In this document: positions 24,439 through 33,060 of the stretch, piece after piece
How positions within the stretch are numbered: position 1 is the first letter of the stretch
How the letters are laid out: every line of letters begins with the position of its first letter
Origin: Pectinatus cerevisiiphilus
Lineage (GTDB): Bacteria; Bacillota; Negativicutes; Selenomonadales; Selenomonadaceae
Reading direction: 5' to 3'
Assembly: GCF_004341685.1 (NCBI RefSeq)
Contig: NZ_SMAA01000016.1
Location: 1 to 52,793, forward strand
Length of the DNA: 52,793 nucleotides
Notes under the pieces: generated by a model
Told to the model about the DNA's origin: nothing
What the model saw: the letters and a program-made list of their open reading frames with translations, nothing else
Database searches by the model: none
Translations under genes and position numbers: made by a program

Positions 24439-27087
24439 TTATCGCTCTCCATTTTTTCCTATTTCCTTAGATAATAAAATTGCTGCCGCGGGAAAGTCAT
24501 AGGTATTTACTTTCTGCCATAAGCGTTTGTAAAAATTTTCGCCGAAAAAACTACGTAGGGAATCTCGCATTTTGCGGCAGGTTTCTTTCGCTGTAAAATC
24601 ACCACTTTGCAGCATTAAAAGAAAATTACGTATATCATCTTTAGATGCATGTGGGGGTGTTATAGCTGCTGGCTCCTTAGTCACATTTTCTGTAAGATAC
24701 TGTTGGATTGCTTGCATCGATTCATTGAATGTACGGCTAAAATCGGTACCGAGCTTTTCCGCGTTTACTTTGTCTAACGCGGCAGAGTAGGATAATATTG
24801 CTGCATATAATCCATTTGCCCCAATATTACCAGATGCTCCCTTTAGTTCATGCAAAAGGTTGGCTGCCTTTTGATATTCTTTATGGCGGACATAATATTT
24901 GATTTTGCGCTCATCCTTTATATGGTTATCATAAAAGAGGGTGAGAATTTTTATATATGTGGCTTTTTTCCCTTTTAATTTTTTAATAATACTTTGTGGA
25001 TCGAAAAAAACCGCTGATTTTGGTACGGGAGACTGTATATTTTTTATAGAAATTTTTAAGACCTTGGCTAGTATTTTTAATAGTTTATCTAGTTGCAGTG
25101 GTTTTTCCAGATAACCTGCCATCCCTGCTGCGAGGACTTTCTCCTGTACATCGCCGAGAACATCCGCAGATAAGGCCACAATAGGCGTGTCCGTATTTTG
25201 CGAATCCTTTTGCAGGTGTGCCGCCGTTTCATAACCATCCATTATAGGCATGCGGATATCCATTAGAATAAGAGCATATTTGTTTTTCTTAGCTGCTGCA
25301 AGAGCCTTTTTACCACTATTGGCAGTAGTGACACTAAAGCCAAATCCCGAAAGTATTTCCTCAGTCATATGCAGGTTAACTTCATTATCTTCAACCAAAA
25401 GGAGTTTCATTCCGTGAAAATTTATATTTGTAGAAAGTGGTTTTTCCTGCACGATAGTTTTGTCTGTGCGTTGCACGGGAAAAGAAAAAATAAATGTTGA
25501 ACCGTGGCCAGGTTCGCTATTTACTTCAATTTTTCCCTTCATCAACAAAGCAATTTGCTGACTGATAGCTAGACCGAGGCCTGTACCACCGAAACGGCGG
25601 GAAGTTGAAATGTCCGCTTGTGTAAATGCTTCAAATAAATGCGTCTGCGCTTCTTTGGCAATACCTATACTGCTATCTGTAATGGACATCTCCAGCCATT
25701 CTTGCTCCTTTTGCAGTTTTTCCACGACTTTAAGGTTAATAAAGCCCTTTTCTGTAAATTTTACTGCGTTGGATAATAGATTTAAGGTAACTCTTTTTAA
25801 ACGAAAAGCATCACCACAAATAATATCTGGAACAGATTCACCGATTTCTAAAGAAAAAACCAATCCTTTCTTTTTGGCTTCAACATCAATCATTGTGTAT
25901 AGTTCTTTTAATACCTGCCGAAAACTAAAAGGAGCTGATTCCAGCTCTATTTTTCCTGATTCAATTTTAGAGAAATCAAGAATTTCATTGACAATAGCCA
26001 ATAAATTTTTAGCGGCCAGACCGATGTTATTTGTATAAGTTAATATTTTTGTTGTAGGGCGCTGCTGCTCCAACATGTAATGATAGCCGATAATTGTATT
26101 TAAAGGTGTCCGTATTTCGTGGCTCATATTTGCCAGAAATTCACTTTTAGCTGCGTTTGCCTTTTCTGCTTCTTCTTTCGCAAGAATCATGCGCTTTTCT
26201 GTTTCCTGGCGCCGTTTTAATTCTTGTTGGAAGGAAATATACAATGTATTAAAGGTGTCTGCTAAAATACGCAGTTCTTTGGTACCTTCTGCCTTTAAAG
26301 AAAAATGACGCTGGAATGAAAATCCTTCTAACTTTTTTGTATAATGTTGGATGGGATGGGTTATATACAGCATGAAAATACGCATTAAAACTAGAATTTC
26401 GGCAATGATTAGACATGCCAGAATGACTTGTAAAACAAAAGCATGATAAAGATTTTGCCGGGCATGCAGCAATTCATTTTCCAAACGATTGTTCATATTC
26501 TGTTGGAAAGCGGCAATTGGTTTCATAATATGTTCTTTGCTGGTATCATAGTTATCGTCGAACATGATTTCAACAGCTTTGGCTTTTTTGGCATTGTCTG
26601 ATAATGCGGCATCGCTCTCTGTTAATTTTTTAGTTGCTACTGGTGGTGGCATTAATTCCTCTGGTACATGTTCTGATTCTAATACCAATCGCATGGAACG
26701 GCGTTCGGTTTCTACCAGTTCATCAGAATATTTTTTCGCCTCTTCCAGTAACAATAATTCATTTTCTGGCGCGTTCGCTTCCTGCATTTTTTCGATAACG
26801 TAATCCCGTGTTTTGGTCTTTTCAATTTCCTGCCAATAATTTTCCATATGTGAACGGTCACCGGTAACTGCATATTTACGGCCTTCCGCTGTTAAATAGT
26901 CAGATGCTTCTGCCAGTGATTCTCCCAGTTGCTGGAACATTATACGATGTTCTTCGGCTGTTTTTTCCGCATTAATGTTTATTTTCATATATATACTGCT
27001 AATGGCTAACAAAGCTGTAATCATGAAAAAACTGATTGCCATGAATAGGCGCAGCTTTGATTGCGTCATAACAAAATTTCTTTTCAT
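24439..27087 (-). CDS. hybrid histidine kinase with receiver and Hpt domains
   Basis: An 882-residue membrane sensor. Residues 13-35 and about 215-241 are membrane helices that enclose a helical periplasmic sensor domain. Then come a HAMP-like linker, HisKA with His323 in MSHEIRTPLN, an ATPase domain with N-box NLLSNAVKFTEKG and G2 box GGTGLGLAI, a receiver with Asp610 in LILMDIRMP, and an Hpt domain with His746 in LLHELKGASGNIG. The phosphate can thus pass His-Asp-His to the adjacent AraC-type regulator. The G1 box reads DSSIG instead of DxGIG (residues 471-475), a change at a normally fixed glycine. The signal is unknown; the urea operon downstream suggests nitrogen status. Confidence 0.94.
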   Translation of the reverse strand: MKRNFVMTQSKLRLFMAISFFMITALLAISSIYMKININAEKTAEEHRIMFQQLGESLAEASDYLTAEGRKYAVTGDRSHMENYWQEIEKTKTRDYVIEKMQEANAPENELLLLEEAKKYSDELVETERRSMRLVLESEHVPEELMPPPVATKKLTESDAALSDNAKKAKAVEIMFDDNYDTSKEHIMKPIAAFQQNMNNRLENELLHARQNLYHAFVLQVILACLIIAEILVLMRIFMLYITHPIQHYTKKLEGFSFQRHFSLKAEGTKELRILADTFNTLYISFQQELKRRQETEKRMILAKEEAEKANAAKSEFLANMSHEIRTPLNTIIGYHYMLEQQRPTTKILTYTNNIGLAAKNLLAIVNEILDFSKIESGKIELESAPFSFRQVLKELYTMIDVEAKKKGLVFSLEIGESVPDIICGDAFRLKRVTLNLLSNAVKFTEKGFINLKVVEKLQKEQEWLEMSITDSSIGIAKEAQTHLFEAFTQADISTSRRFGGTGLGLAISQQIALLMKGKIEVNSEPGHGSTFIFSFPVQRTDKTIVQEKPLSTNINFHGMKLLLVEDNEVNLHMTEEILSGFGFSVTTANSGKKALAAAKKNKYALILMDIRMPIMDGYETAAHLQKDSQNTDTPIVALSADVLGDVQEKVLAAGMAGYLEKPLQLDKLLKILAKVLKISIKNIQSPVPKSAVFFDPQSIIKKLKGKKATYIKILTLFYDNHIKDERKIKYYVRHKEYQKAANLLHELKGASGNIGANGLYAAILSYSAALDKVNAEKLGTDFSRTFNESMQAIQQYLTENVTKEPAAITPPHASKDDIRNFLLMLQSGDFTAKETCRKMRDSLRSFFGENFYKRLWQKVNTYDFPAAAILLSKEIGKNGER

Positions 27088-27113
27088 AGATATATCCTCA
27101 CTGCAAATTGTAC

Positions 27114-27144
27114 AAAAAAAGCCTGACCAAATATGTGGTCAGGC
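27114..27144 (-). terminator. intrinsic terminator in the leader of the hybrid kinase gene
   Basis: GCCTGACCA and TGGTCAGGC form a perfect 9-bp stem around six bases, followed on the minus strand by seven T. It lies between a good promoter and the ATG, and no minus-strand gene lies upstream that it could end. Confidence 0.83.
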
Positions 27145-27153
27145 ACCATTGCC
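27142..27153 (-). promoter_or_regulatory. hexaloop hairpin overlapping the kinase leader terminator
   Basis: On the minus strand GGC-AATGGT-GCC. Its 3' arm is the first three bases of the terminator stem. The loop AATGGT fits AAYGRY, as in the urtA leader and in the leader at 36430-36444. The stem is only three pairs, so stability is uncertain. Confidence 0.38.
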
Positions 27154-27168
27154 AAAATCTATGTCCAT

Positions 27169-27197
27169 ATTATAAGCCAATTGCCTTAAAATGACAA
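27169..27197 (-). promoter_or_regulatory. promoter of the hybrid kinase and response regulator
   Basis: TTGTCA (27197-27192), 17 bases, TATAAT (27174-27169). Transcription should start near 27162, giving a 75-base leader that contains the terminator. Confidence 0.8.
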
Positions 27198-27218
27198 ATG
27201 TATTATTTTTTTATACCA

Positions 27219-27246
27219 TTGCAGAAAAAAATGAATATGTTAAAAT
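27219..27246 (+). promoter_or_regulatory. promoter of the receiver-kinase gene
   Basis: TTGCAG (27219-27224), 16 bases, TAAAAT (27241-27246). It is divergent from the hybrid kinase promoter; their -35 boxes are about 20 bases apart, so they may share a regulator. Confidence 0.55.
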
Positions 27247-27280
27247 GATATCTAAAAATATAGAAGAAAAGGTGTTTTTT

Positions 27281-28396
27281 ATGGCCGTTCCTTATGAGAA
27301 ACAAATCCTCATAGTAGATGATTCGCCGGAAAGTATCGAATTGGTAAGCAGTATTTTGAAACGGTCTGATTTTACTATCCGGGTTGCTAAAAGTGCTAAT
27401 TCTGCTTTACAATTATTGCAATTCCGGTTGCCACACATTATTTTGCTTGATGTTACTATGCCGGAAATGGATGGTTTTGATTTTTGTAGATTATTGAAAA
27501 ATGATTCTAAATATAAAAAAATACCTATTATTTTTTTGACAGCCAGTAATGATGAAGAAAGTATAAAAAAAGCATTTGAGTTGGGCGCACAGGACTATGT
27601 TACAAAGCCATTTAAACCAGCGGAATTAATCGCACGAGTTAATACGCAGTTGAAACTGGCACAGCGAACAGAAGAATTGGAAAATGCATACAAAAATCTT
27701 GATAGCTTTTGTTATTCTGTTGCGCATGACCTTAAAGCACCATTACTTTCTATAAAGCGTTTAATTGATTTCTTACTGCATGATTGTGCTGCAAAATTCA
27801 CTATAGATGAAAGGGAACTTGCTGCAAATATACAAGAAAAATCACATGAAGTAACAGATATTATCGATCATTTATTAGAGTTTTCACATGCAGGCAGTAA
27901 AGAGATACATATGCATAAAATTGATCCGCGGCCGGTTTTTTTGACAACATATAATGAATTGCGGGCATTGGAACCGTCCAGAAAAATCTGTTTTCATATA
28001 GAGGAGTTACCTTGTATATATGCGGATCCAATTCTTTTTAAACTTTTGTGCCAAAACATTTTGTCTAATGCTTTAAAATATACGAGGAAAAAAGAACACG
28101 CCATCATTAAAATTAGTTGTCAGCAAACAGAAGATTATCTTGTCTTTTCTGTTAAAGATAACGGTGCAGGTTTTGATATGCGTTATGTAAATCGTCTGTT
28201 CCATGTATTTGAACGGCTTCATTCAGAAAGTGAATTTGAAGGTACTGGTGTCGGCCTTGCCATCTGCCAACGCATTTTGCAAAGGCAGGGAGGAAAGGCT
28301 TGGATGACAGGGCAGCTTGAAAAGGGCGCGACTTTCTTTTTTTCTTTACCATGCATAGAAAATTTTGCAGATGATACTATCGATAATAATATATAA
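27281..28396 (+). CDS. soluble receiver-histidine kinase
   Basis: A 371-residue cytoplasmic protein. The N-terminal receiver has ILIVDDSPES, Asp57 in HIILLDVTMPEMDG, and Lys in DYVTKPFKP. It is followed by HisKA with His149 in YSVAHDLKAPLLSIKRL and a normal ATPase domain (NILSNALKYT, DNGAGFD, EGTGVGLAICQRI). There is no membrane or PAS sensor, so its input is probably phosphorylation of its own receiver by another kinase, with the divergent hybrid kinase the natural candidate. The ATG at 27281 follows AAGGTG. A longer frame from 27191 would include the promoter and is rejected. Confidence 0.92.
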   Translation: MAVPYEKQILIVDDSPESIELVSSILKRSDFTIRVAKSANSALQLLQFRLPHIILLDVTMPEMDGFDFCRLLKNDSKYKKIPIIFLTASNDEESIKKAFELGAQDYVTKPFKPAELIARVNTQLKLAQRTEELENAYKNLDSFCYSVAHDLKAPLLSIKRLIDFLLHDCAAKFTIDERELAANIQEKSHEVTDIIDHLLEFSHAGSKEIHMHKIDPRPVFLTTYNELRALEPSRKICFHIEELPCIYADPILFKLLCQNILSNALKYTRKKEHAIIKISCQQTEDYLVFSVKDNGAGFDMRYVNRLFHVFERLHSESEFEGTGVGLAICQRILQRQGGKAWMTGQLEKGATFFFSLPCIENFADDTIDNNI

Positions 28397-28407
28397 GATA
28401 ACCATAC

Positions 28408-28447
28408 AAAAAGGCTCCCTGCTATTATCTGTGCAGGGAGCCTTTTA
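28408..28447. terminator. bidirectional terminator between the receiver-kinase and aspA
   Basis: GGCTCCCTGC (28413-28422) and GCAGGGAGCC (28433-28442), with A-run before and T-run after, so it serves both converging genes. Confidence 0.9.
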
Positions 28448-28466
28448 ATAATGTAATTTACAAGTT

Positions 28467-29855
28467 TTATTCAGCAATACCAGGATGTGTCATTTGTGCA
28501 GGAGAAAGGATATGTTCCAATTTTTCTTTTGGTAAGAGACCTTTTTTCAGCACTATTTCACGGATAGGCGCACCTGTAGCATATGCTTCCTTGGCAAGCA
28601 TGGACGCATTTTCGTAACCAATATGTGGTAAAAGCGCAGTGACAATACCAACGCTTCCATCTAACCACTTCTGGCATTGTTTGCTGTTTGGCTGCAAATC
28701 GATAAGCAGTTTTTCCACAAATGTATTGACAGCGTTTGTCAGATAATTAATGGAGTTGAAGATGTTAAAAGAAATTACTGGTTCCATTACATTGAGTTCA
28801 AACTGGCCGTTTTCAACACCGAGAGAAACAGCTAAATCATTAGCTATAACTTGGTAGCAGGTCTGGTCAAGTACTTCTGCAATAACAGGGTTTACTTTTC
28901 CTGGCATGATGGAAGAGCCTGGTTGACGAGGCGGTAATTTGAGTTCATTGATGCCACAGCGCGGGCCGGAAGCCATGAGCCGGAAATCATTGGCCATCTT
29001 GATGAGAACAAGGGCGGTGACTTTTAATGAGGCTGACACATCGGCAAAACCATCAGTGTTATTTGTCGCGTCAATGAGATTGTCCGCAGTTTTGAAAGTT
29101 TCACCAGTAACAGTAGAAAGTGTTTTGGCTACAGCTTTAATATATGCAGGTTCGGCATTAAGGCCAGTACCTACGGCAGTAGCACCCATGTTTACTGTAT
29201 GGATAGAATCTACAGCTGTTTTAATGCGTTCAATACCACGGCGTACAGCAGAAGCATATGATCCCATTTCCTGTCCAAGCGCAATAGGTACAGCATCTTG
29301 TAAATGGGTACGGCCCATCTTTAAGATGTTTTTGTATTCTTCCGCTTTTTTATCTAATTCACTGGCAAGGCGTTCTAGTGCAGTGATAAGTTTCTTGCTT
29401 TTATAACTTATACATACTTTGACTGAAGTAGGGAATGAATCATTTGTTGATTGCGCCATATTGGCATGGTTATTAGGAGAAATAATATCATAGCTGCCTT
29501 TTTTTTCACCGAGTATTTCCAGCGCACGATTGACAAGCACTTCATTGACATTCATGTTTACAGAAGTACCAGCACCACCTTGTATTGGATCAACTGGGAA
29601 TTGGTCAAGCATCTTGCCTGCAATTATTTCATCAGCAGCTTGTATTAAAGCATCACCTATTTTTTTATCTAATCGACCGGTAGACATATTGGCTAAAGCG
29701 GCCGCTTTTTTTACTTTGGCAAAGGACTGAACAAAATCGGGATCAATGGTCTGTCCTGTAATATGAAAATTTTCTTTGGCACGAAGTGTCTGTACTCCAT
29801 AATATACGTCATCTGGTACATTTAATTCGCCAAGAAAATCGCGTTCTTTTCTCAT
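28467..29855 (-). CDS. aspA: aspartate ammonia-lyase
   Basis: A 462-residue member of the aspartase/fumarase superfamily that converts L-aspartate to fumarate and ammonia. The start MRKERDFLGELNVPDDVYYGVQT and LRAKENF are aspartase-like. The signature loop GSSIMPGKVNP holds the catalytic Ser. TSVNMNVNEV, NDSFPTS and GRTHLQDAVP build the active site. Fumarase C is the main alternative, but the N-terminus and overall pattern favour aspartase. It is separated by 166 bases from the dicarboxylate transporter upstream on the same strand. Aspartate supply plus fumarate respiration fits a Negativicute fermenter. Confidence 0.93.
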   Translation of the reverse strand: MRKERDFLGELNVPDDVYYGVQTLRAKENFHITGQTIDPDFVQSFAKVKKAAALANMSTGRLDKKIGDALIQAADEIIAGKMLDQFPVDPIQGGAGTSVNMNVNEVLVNRALEILGEKKGSYDIISPNNHANMAQSTNDSFPTSVKVCISYKSKKLITALERLASELDKKAEEYKNILKMGRTHLQDAVPIALGQEMGSYASAVRRGIERIKTAVDSIHTVNMGATAVGTGLNAEPAYIKAVAKTLSTVTGETFKTADNLIDATNNTDGFADVSASLKVTALVLIKMANDFRLMASGPRCGINELKLPPRQPGSSIMPGKVNPVIAEVLDQTCYQVIANDLAVSLGVENGQFELNVMEPVISFNIFNSINYLTNAVNTFVEKLLIDLQPNSKQCQKWLDGSVGIVTALLPHIGYENASMLAKEAYATGAPIREIVLKKGLLPKEKLEHILSPAQMTHPGIAE

Positions 29856-29950
29856 AATAGTACACCTTTCCTTTTTGTATAAAATGTTTTGTTAATTAGA
29901 AAATATAACTGGATAAACTTAGAATATATACTTATGATATATACTGTATA

Positions 29951-29960
29951 TTGTATACAA
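29951..29960. promoter_or_regulatory. palindrome upstream of aspA
   Basis: TTGTATACAA is a perfect 10-bp palindrome about 95 bases before the aspA start, in an AT-rich stretch with several overlapping TATA-like elements. A regulator site is possible; no protein is assigned. Confidence 0.3.
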
Positions 29961-30021
29961 CATCTTTACTCCTTCATTATACATCATTTGGATGAAAATT
30001 GATATACTTTCAAATGAATTT

Positions 30022-31446
30022 TTAGAAAAAACCAATCAACTTCATCCACGGTAATCCGATGAGTAACCAAACAACAATATGCATTGTTGAAATGAGAAAA
30101 CCTATTTTCCACCATTGTCCTTGGCTCATATAATTGGCACCAAAGAATATGGGTGTAACTCCACAACCATAGTGTGTGAGGAAGGAACAACTGTTGGCTA
30201 GAACACCTAAGATGATAAGCACACCGAGTGCCGGTGCTCCGGCAGTGATAAGGACTGCTGAGAAAGTACCGAATAAAGCCATTACGTGTGCACTGTTACT
30301 GGCTAATCCATAGTGGGCATAAACATAGACGATGGATAATACAATGAGCATTATTAACCATGAGGTGTCACCAAGACTGCTGCCTACTGCATTAGCAAAG
30401 TAATCCATCAAACCTAGCTTAGAAAGATAAGCAGCCATGTTAACCAGGACACCCATCCAGATTAAAACATCCCAAGCACCTTTTTGGTGCAGCACATCAT
30501 CCCAATCGATTATGTGCGCTATGAGCATAGCACTGAGCCCGAGCAGGGCAACAAATGCAGAGTCAATGCCATGTATAGGACTTGTAGCCCATAAGAGCAA
30601 AGCACAGAGAAAGATACCACAGAGTAGTTTTTCTTTACCTGACATTGGACCCATTTCAACTAATTTTTTGGCAGATAGCTCTCTAGCTTTAGGCGTTGAT
30701 TTGAGTTCTGGATTTATTATTTTATATAGGAGCCAAGGGGTTATTATAGACAATATAATTCCTGGCACGATACAGGCGATAAACCAGTCTGTCCAGGTTA
30801 TGGTTATACCAAACAATGTTTTTGACAGAGAAGCGGCAAGTGCGTTGTTGGAAGCGCCTGTGAGAAAAATACAAGCTGAAGTAATGACCGCGCAGTACGA
30901 ACTGAAAATGAAAAAGGACGCTGTACGATGATTTGTTTTTTCATTGGGGTTGGCACCAATTGCTGAACAAATACTGTTTACTATGGGGAAGATAATGCCG
31001 CCGCCTCTGGCTGTGTTGGAAGGTGTAAAGGGTGCTATAATGAAATCAGCGGTACTTATTACATAAGCTACGCGCAGTGAACTGGTACCAAACTTAGCAA
31101 GAAGAAGATAGGCAATACGTTTGCCAAGTCCTGTTTTGATAAAGCCTTCGGCAAACATAAAAGCGGAAACTATAAGCCAGATAGTAGTATTGCTGAAGCC
31201 AGCGAGTGCTTCTTCTGCCTTTAGTACTTGCAGGATGACAAGTGCGGTACAGGCAATAATGGATATTGCACCTATTGGCAGTGGATGTAAAATGAAACCG
31301 ACAATAGTAGCGGCAAAAATCGCTAAAAGATGCCATGCCTGTGGACTAATACCGGCTGGTACAGGCAAGAACCAGATTATCACACCGACAATGATGCAGA
31401 AAATACCTTGCCAAAGTTTAGATCGTAAGGATTTTTCATTGTTCAT
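30022..31446 (-). CDS. DASS-family dicarboxylate/anion:sodium symporter or antiporter
   Basis: A 474-residue inner-membrane protein with about 12 helices. The family patterns are present: the first repeat with SNTTIWLIVSAFMFAEGF and ISTADFIIAPFTPSNTARGGGIIFPI (the SNT-like substrate motif is TPSNTARGG), and the second with GLASNSAHVMALFGTF and FLTHYGCGVTPIFFGANY. Close relatives move citrate, succinate, malate, tartrate or 2-oxoglutarate. The position beside aspartase and a two-component system suggests a C4-dicarboxylate such as fumarate or succinate. The exact substrate and coupling ion cannot be read from sequence. Confidence 0.9.
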   Translation of the reverse strand: MNNEKSLRSKLWQGIFCIIVGVIIWFLPVPAGISPQAWHLLAIFAATIVGFILHPLPIGAISIIACTALVILQVLKAEEALAGFSNTTIWLIVSAFMFAEGFIKTGLGKRIAYLLLAKFGTSSLRVAYVISTADFIIAPFTPSNTARGGGIIFPIVNSICSAIGANPNEKTNHRTASFFIFSSYCAVITSACIFLTGASNNALAASLSKTLFGITITWTDWFIACIVPGIILSIITPWLLYKIINPELKSTPKARELSAKKLVEMGPMSGKEKLLCGIFLCALLLWATSPIHGIDSAFVALLGLSAMLIAHIIDWDDVLHQKGAWDVLIWMGVLVNMAAYLSKLGLMDYFANAVGSSLGDTSWLIMLIVLSIVYVYAHYGLASNSAHVMALFGTFSAVLITAGAPALGVLIILGVLANSCSFLTHYGCGVTPIFFGANYMSQGQWWKIGFLISTMHIVVWLLIGLPWMKLIGFF

Positions 31447-31588
31447 TTTTTAAATCTCCTTTTGTAATTTTTTAGAGAATAATGTAAGCTAACATAATAT
31501 TGCGAATTATGCTTAAACCATTCATAAATTTTAATATAATATATCGATATACTTATATTATTTTGTCCTTGTATTATATATACAATTG

Positions 31589-31620
31589 TGTCTACAGGAT
31601 TCGACAACAACCTACAGACA
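31589..31620. promoter_or_regulatory. dyad between the DASS transporter and the GlnK-like kinase
   Basis: TGTCTACAGG (31589-31598) and CCTACAGACA (31611-31620) form an imperfect inverted repeat; CTACAG also repeats directly with 20-base spacing, two helical turns. It lies about 45 bases upstream of the kinase -35 box, a good place for an activator. The binding protein is unknown. Confidence 0.42.
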
Positions 31621-31664
31621 ATATACATTATTAAAAAAATTTATTTTAAAATAACTGTTTTTGG

Positions 31665-31693
31665 TTTTCAATAAATGTTAAGCATGATAGAAT
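31665..31693 (+). promoter_or_regulatory. possible promoter of the GlnK-like kinase
   Basis: TTTTCA (31665-31670), 17 bases, TAGAAT (31688-31693). The -35 box is weak, in line with a need for an activator. Confidence 0.4.
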
Positions 31694-31736
31694 AAATATT
31701 GCATATTGAAATGTTATTATAAAGGGAGGATTTAAT

Positions 31737-33050
31737 ATGTATCCAAAGAACAAGCGGGATATAATCATATTCTTATTTATGCTCATCTGCGTTTCGCTTG
31801 CAGGAGAATTAAAAATTCATCCTTTTGATGGTGCTTTTGCTCAATTCCAAGTCAGTTTGGGTTCTCCCGTATTCCTTCTGTTTATTCTTTCTATACATAA
31901 TGCATCCTTTACTTTTATTGGTGTATGTATGGGAATTTTTGTGGTCATTTTCCGGGCGGCAATAGATATTTATACCGGTGGGATTAATTTTGGGCAGGCA
32001 GTTTGGCTGCATGTGGCGACTTTTTTCTATTATTTTGTTTATGCCGGATTTTTCTCTATCCCCAAATTTAATCATGTCTGCATATATGATAAGGCGTTGC
32101 AGATAGCTGGTTGGTCGATTTTGGCGGAAGTGGCTGCCAGTGTTGCTGAACTTTCGGCAACTTGTATAGCATTGTCAGGGTTATGGCAATTTCCTACGCC
32201 GGCAATGATTGTAAAAATAACGTTAATAGCTATTTTAAGATGTTTTTTTATTTTGAGCTTTTTCTTTTTGGCGCAGATTTATACTATGGAAGTGCGTATG
32301 AAACAGGAACGACGGGAAAAAGAAAGTATGCTGATGTTAGTTACCAATGTTTACAATGAAGTGGTACAGTTAAGTGAATCGCAAAAAAATGCGGAAGAGA
32401 CCACTCGTGAATGTTATAAAATTTATGAAGAACTGCAAGCACATGCAAAAAACGAGCCGGAGAAAAATTTAGCGCAAAAGGTGTTAAATATTGCGGGGAC
32501 GCTGCACGATATAAAAAAAGATAATCAGAGGGTTTACGCAGGGCTTATGGCAATTACCAATAATCGTGATAAAAAACTGGATGAATTTCTACCGATAAAA
32601 GCAATTGCAGAGCTGAGCGTAAATTTGCATAAAAAATATGCGAAATCACTTGCTAAGGAGATCGCTTTTCGGGTACGCCTGAATGGAGATATACCACCAC
32701 TTCATGTTTATACATTGCTTTCTATGGTAAATAATATAATGTCGAATGCGGTAGAAGCGGTTAATAAAACAGGCACTATTAGGTTATTTGTAAGCAGGGA
32801 AGAAGATATGCTGCGTATTTTGATAACAAATACGGGAAGTTTTATTGCGGCGAATAGATTGGGTTTAGTCTTTCAACCAGGCTATACGACAAAGTTTGAC
32901 AGTAAAGGGAATGCTTCAACGGGTGTAGGCTTGTCTTATGTCAAAAATCATGTTGAAAGACTGGGCGGTTCAATAACAATAAATTCAGATGGGATTGACA
33001 GTGTTGAATGTACATTGCAGATCCCTCTGAAAAAATTGGCAAAGGGATGA
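31737..33050 (+). CDS. membrane sensor histidine kinase, GlnK/YcbA-like
   Basis: A 437-residue kinase. Residues 1-190 form about six membrane helices (a 5TM/7TM-type sensor). A coiled segment follows, then the phospho-acceptor His in LHDIKKDNQRVYAGL, an unusual non-HisKA type seen in the GlnK/DcuS-like groups, and a compact ATPase domain with NIMSNAVEAV, NTGSFI, and GYTTKFDSKGNASTGVGLSYVKNHVERLGG. The adjacent YcbB-type regulator makes this the GlnK (YcbA) class, which in Bacillus subtilis responds to glutamine. GGGAGG precedes the ATG. The two genes are 10 bases apart. Confidence 0.87.
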   Translation: MYPKNKRDIIIFLFMLICVSLAGELKIHPFDGAFAQFQVSLGSPVFLLFILSIHNASFTFIGVCMGIFVVIFRAAIDIYTGGINFGQAVWLHVATFFYYFVYAGFFSIPKFNHVCIYDKALQIAGWSILAEVAASVAELSATCIALSGLWQFPTPAMIVKITLIAILRCFFILSFFFLAQIYTMEVRMKQERREKESMLMLVTNVYNEVVQLSESQKNAEETTRECYKIYEELQAHAKNEPEKNLAQKVLNIAGTLHDIKKDNQRVYAGLMAITNNRDKKLDEFLPIKAIAELSVNLHKKYAKSLAKEIAFRVRLNGDIPPLHVYTLLSMVNNIMSNAVEAVNKTGTIRLFVSREEDMLRILITNTGSFIAANRLGLVFQPGYTTKFDSKGNASTGVGLSYVKNHVERLGGSITINSDGIDSVECTLQIPLKKLAKG

Positions 33051-33060
33051 AGATGGATCT

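Noticed and set aside
27191-27280. N-terminal extension of the receiver-kinase
   Set aside because: It covers the promoter region of both divergent genes; the ATG at 27281 has a proper ribosome binding site and starts at the receiver domain.
28467-29855. Fumarase C as an alternative name for the lyase
   Set aside because: The N-terminus (DFLGELNVPDDVYYGVQT, LRAKENF) is aspartase-like; kept as a minor alternative only.
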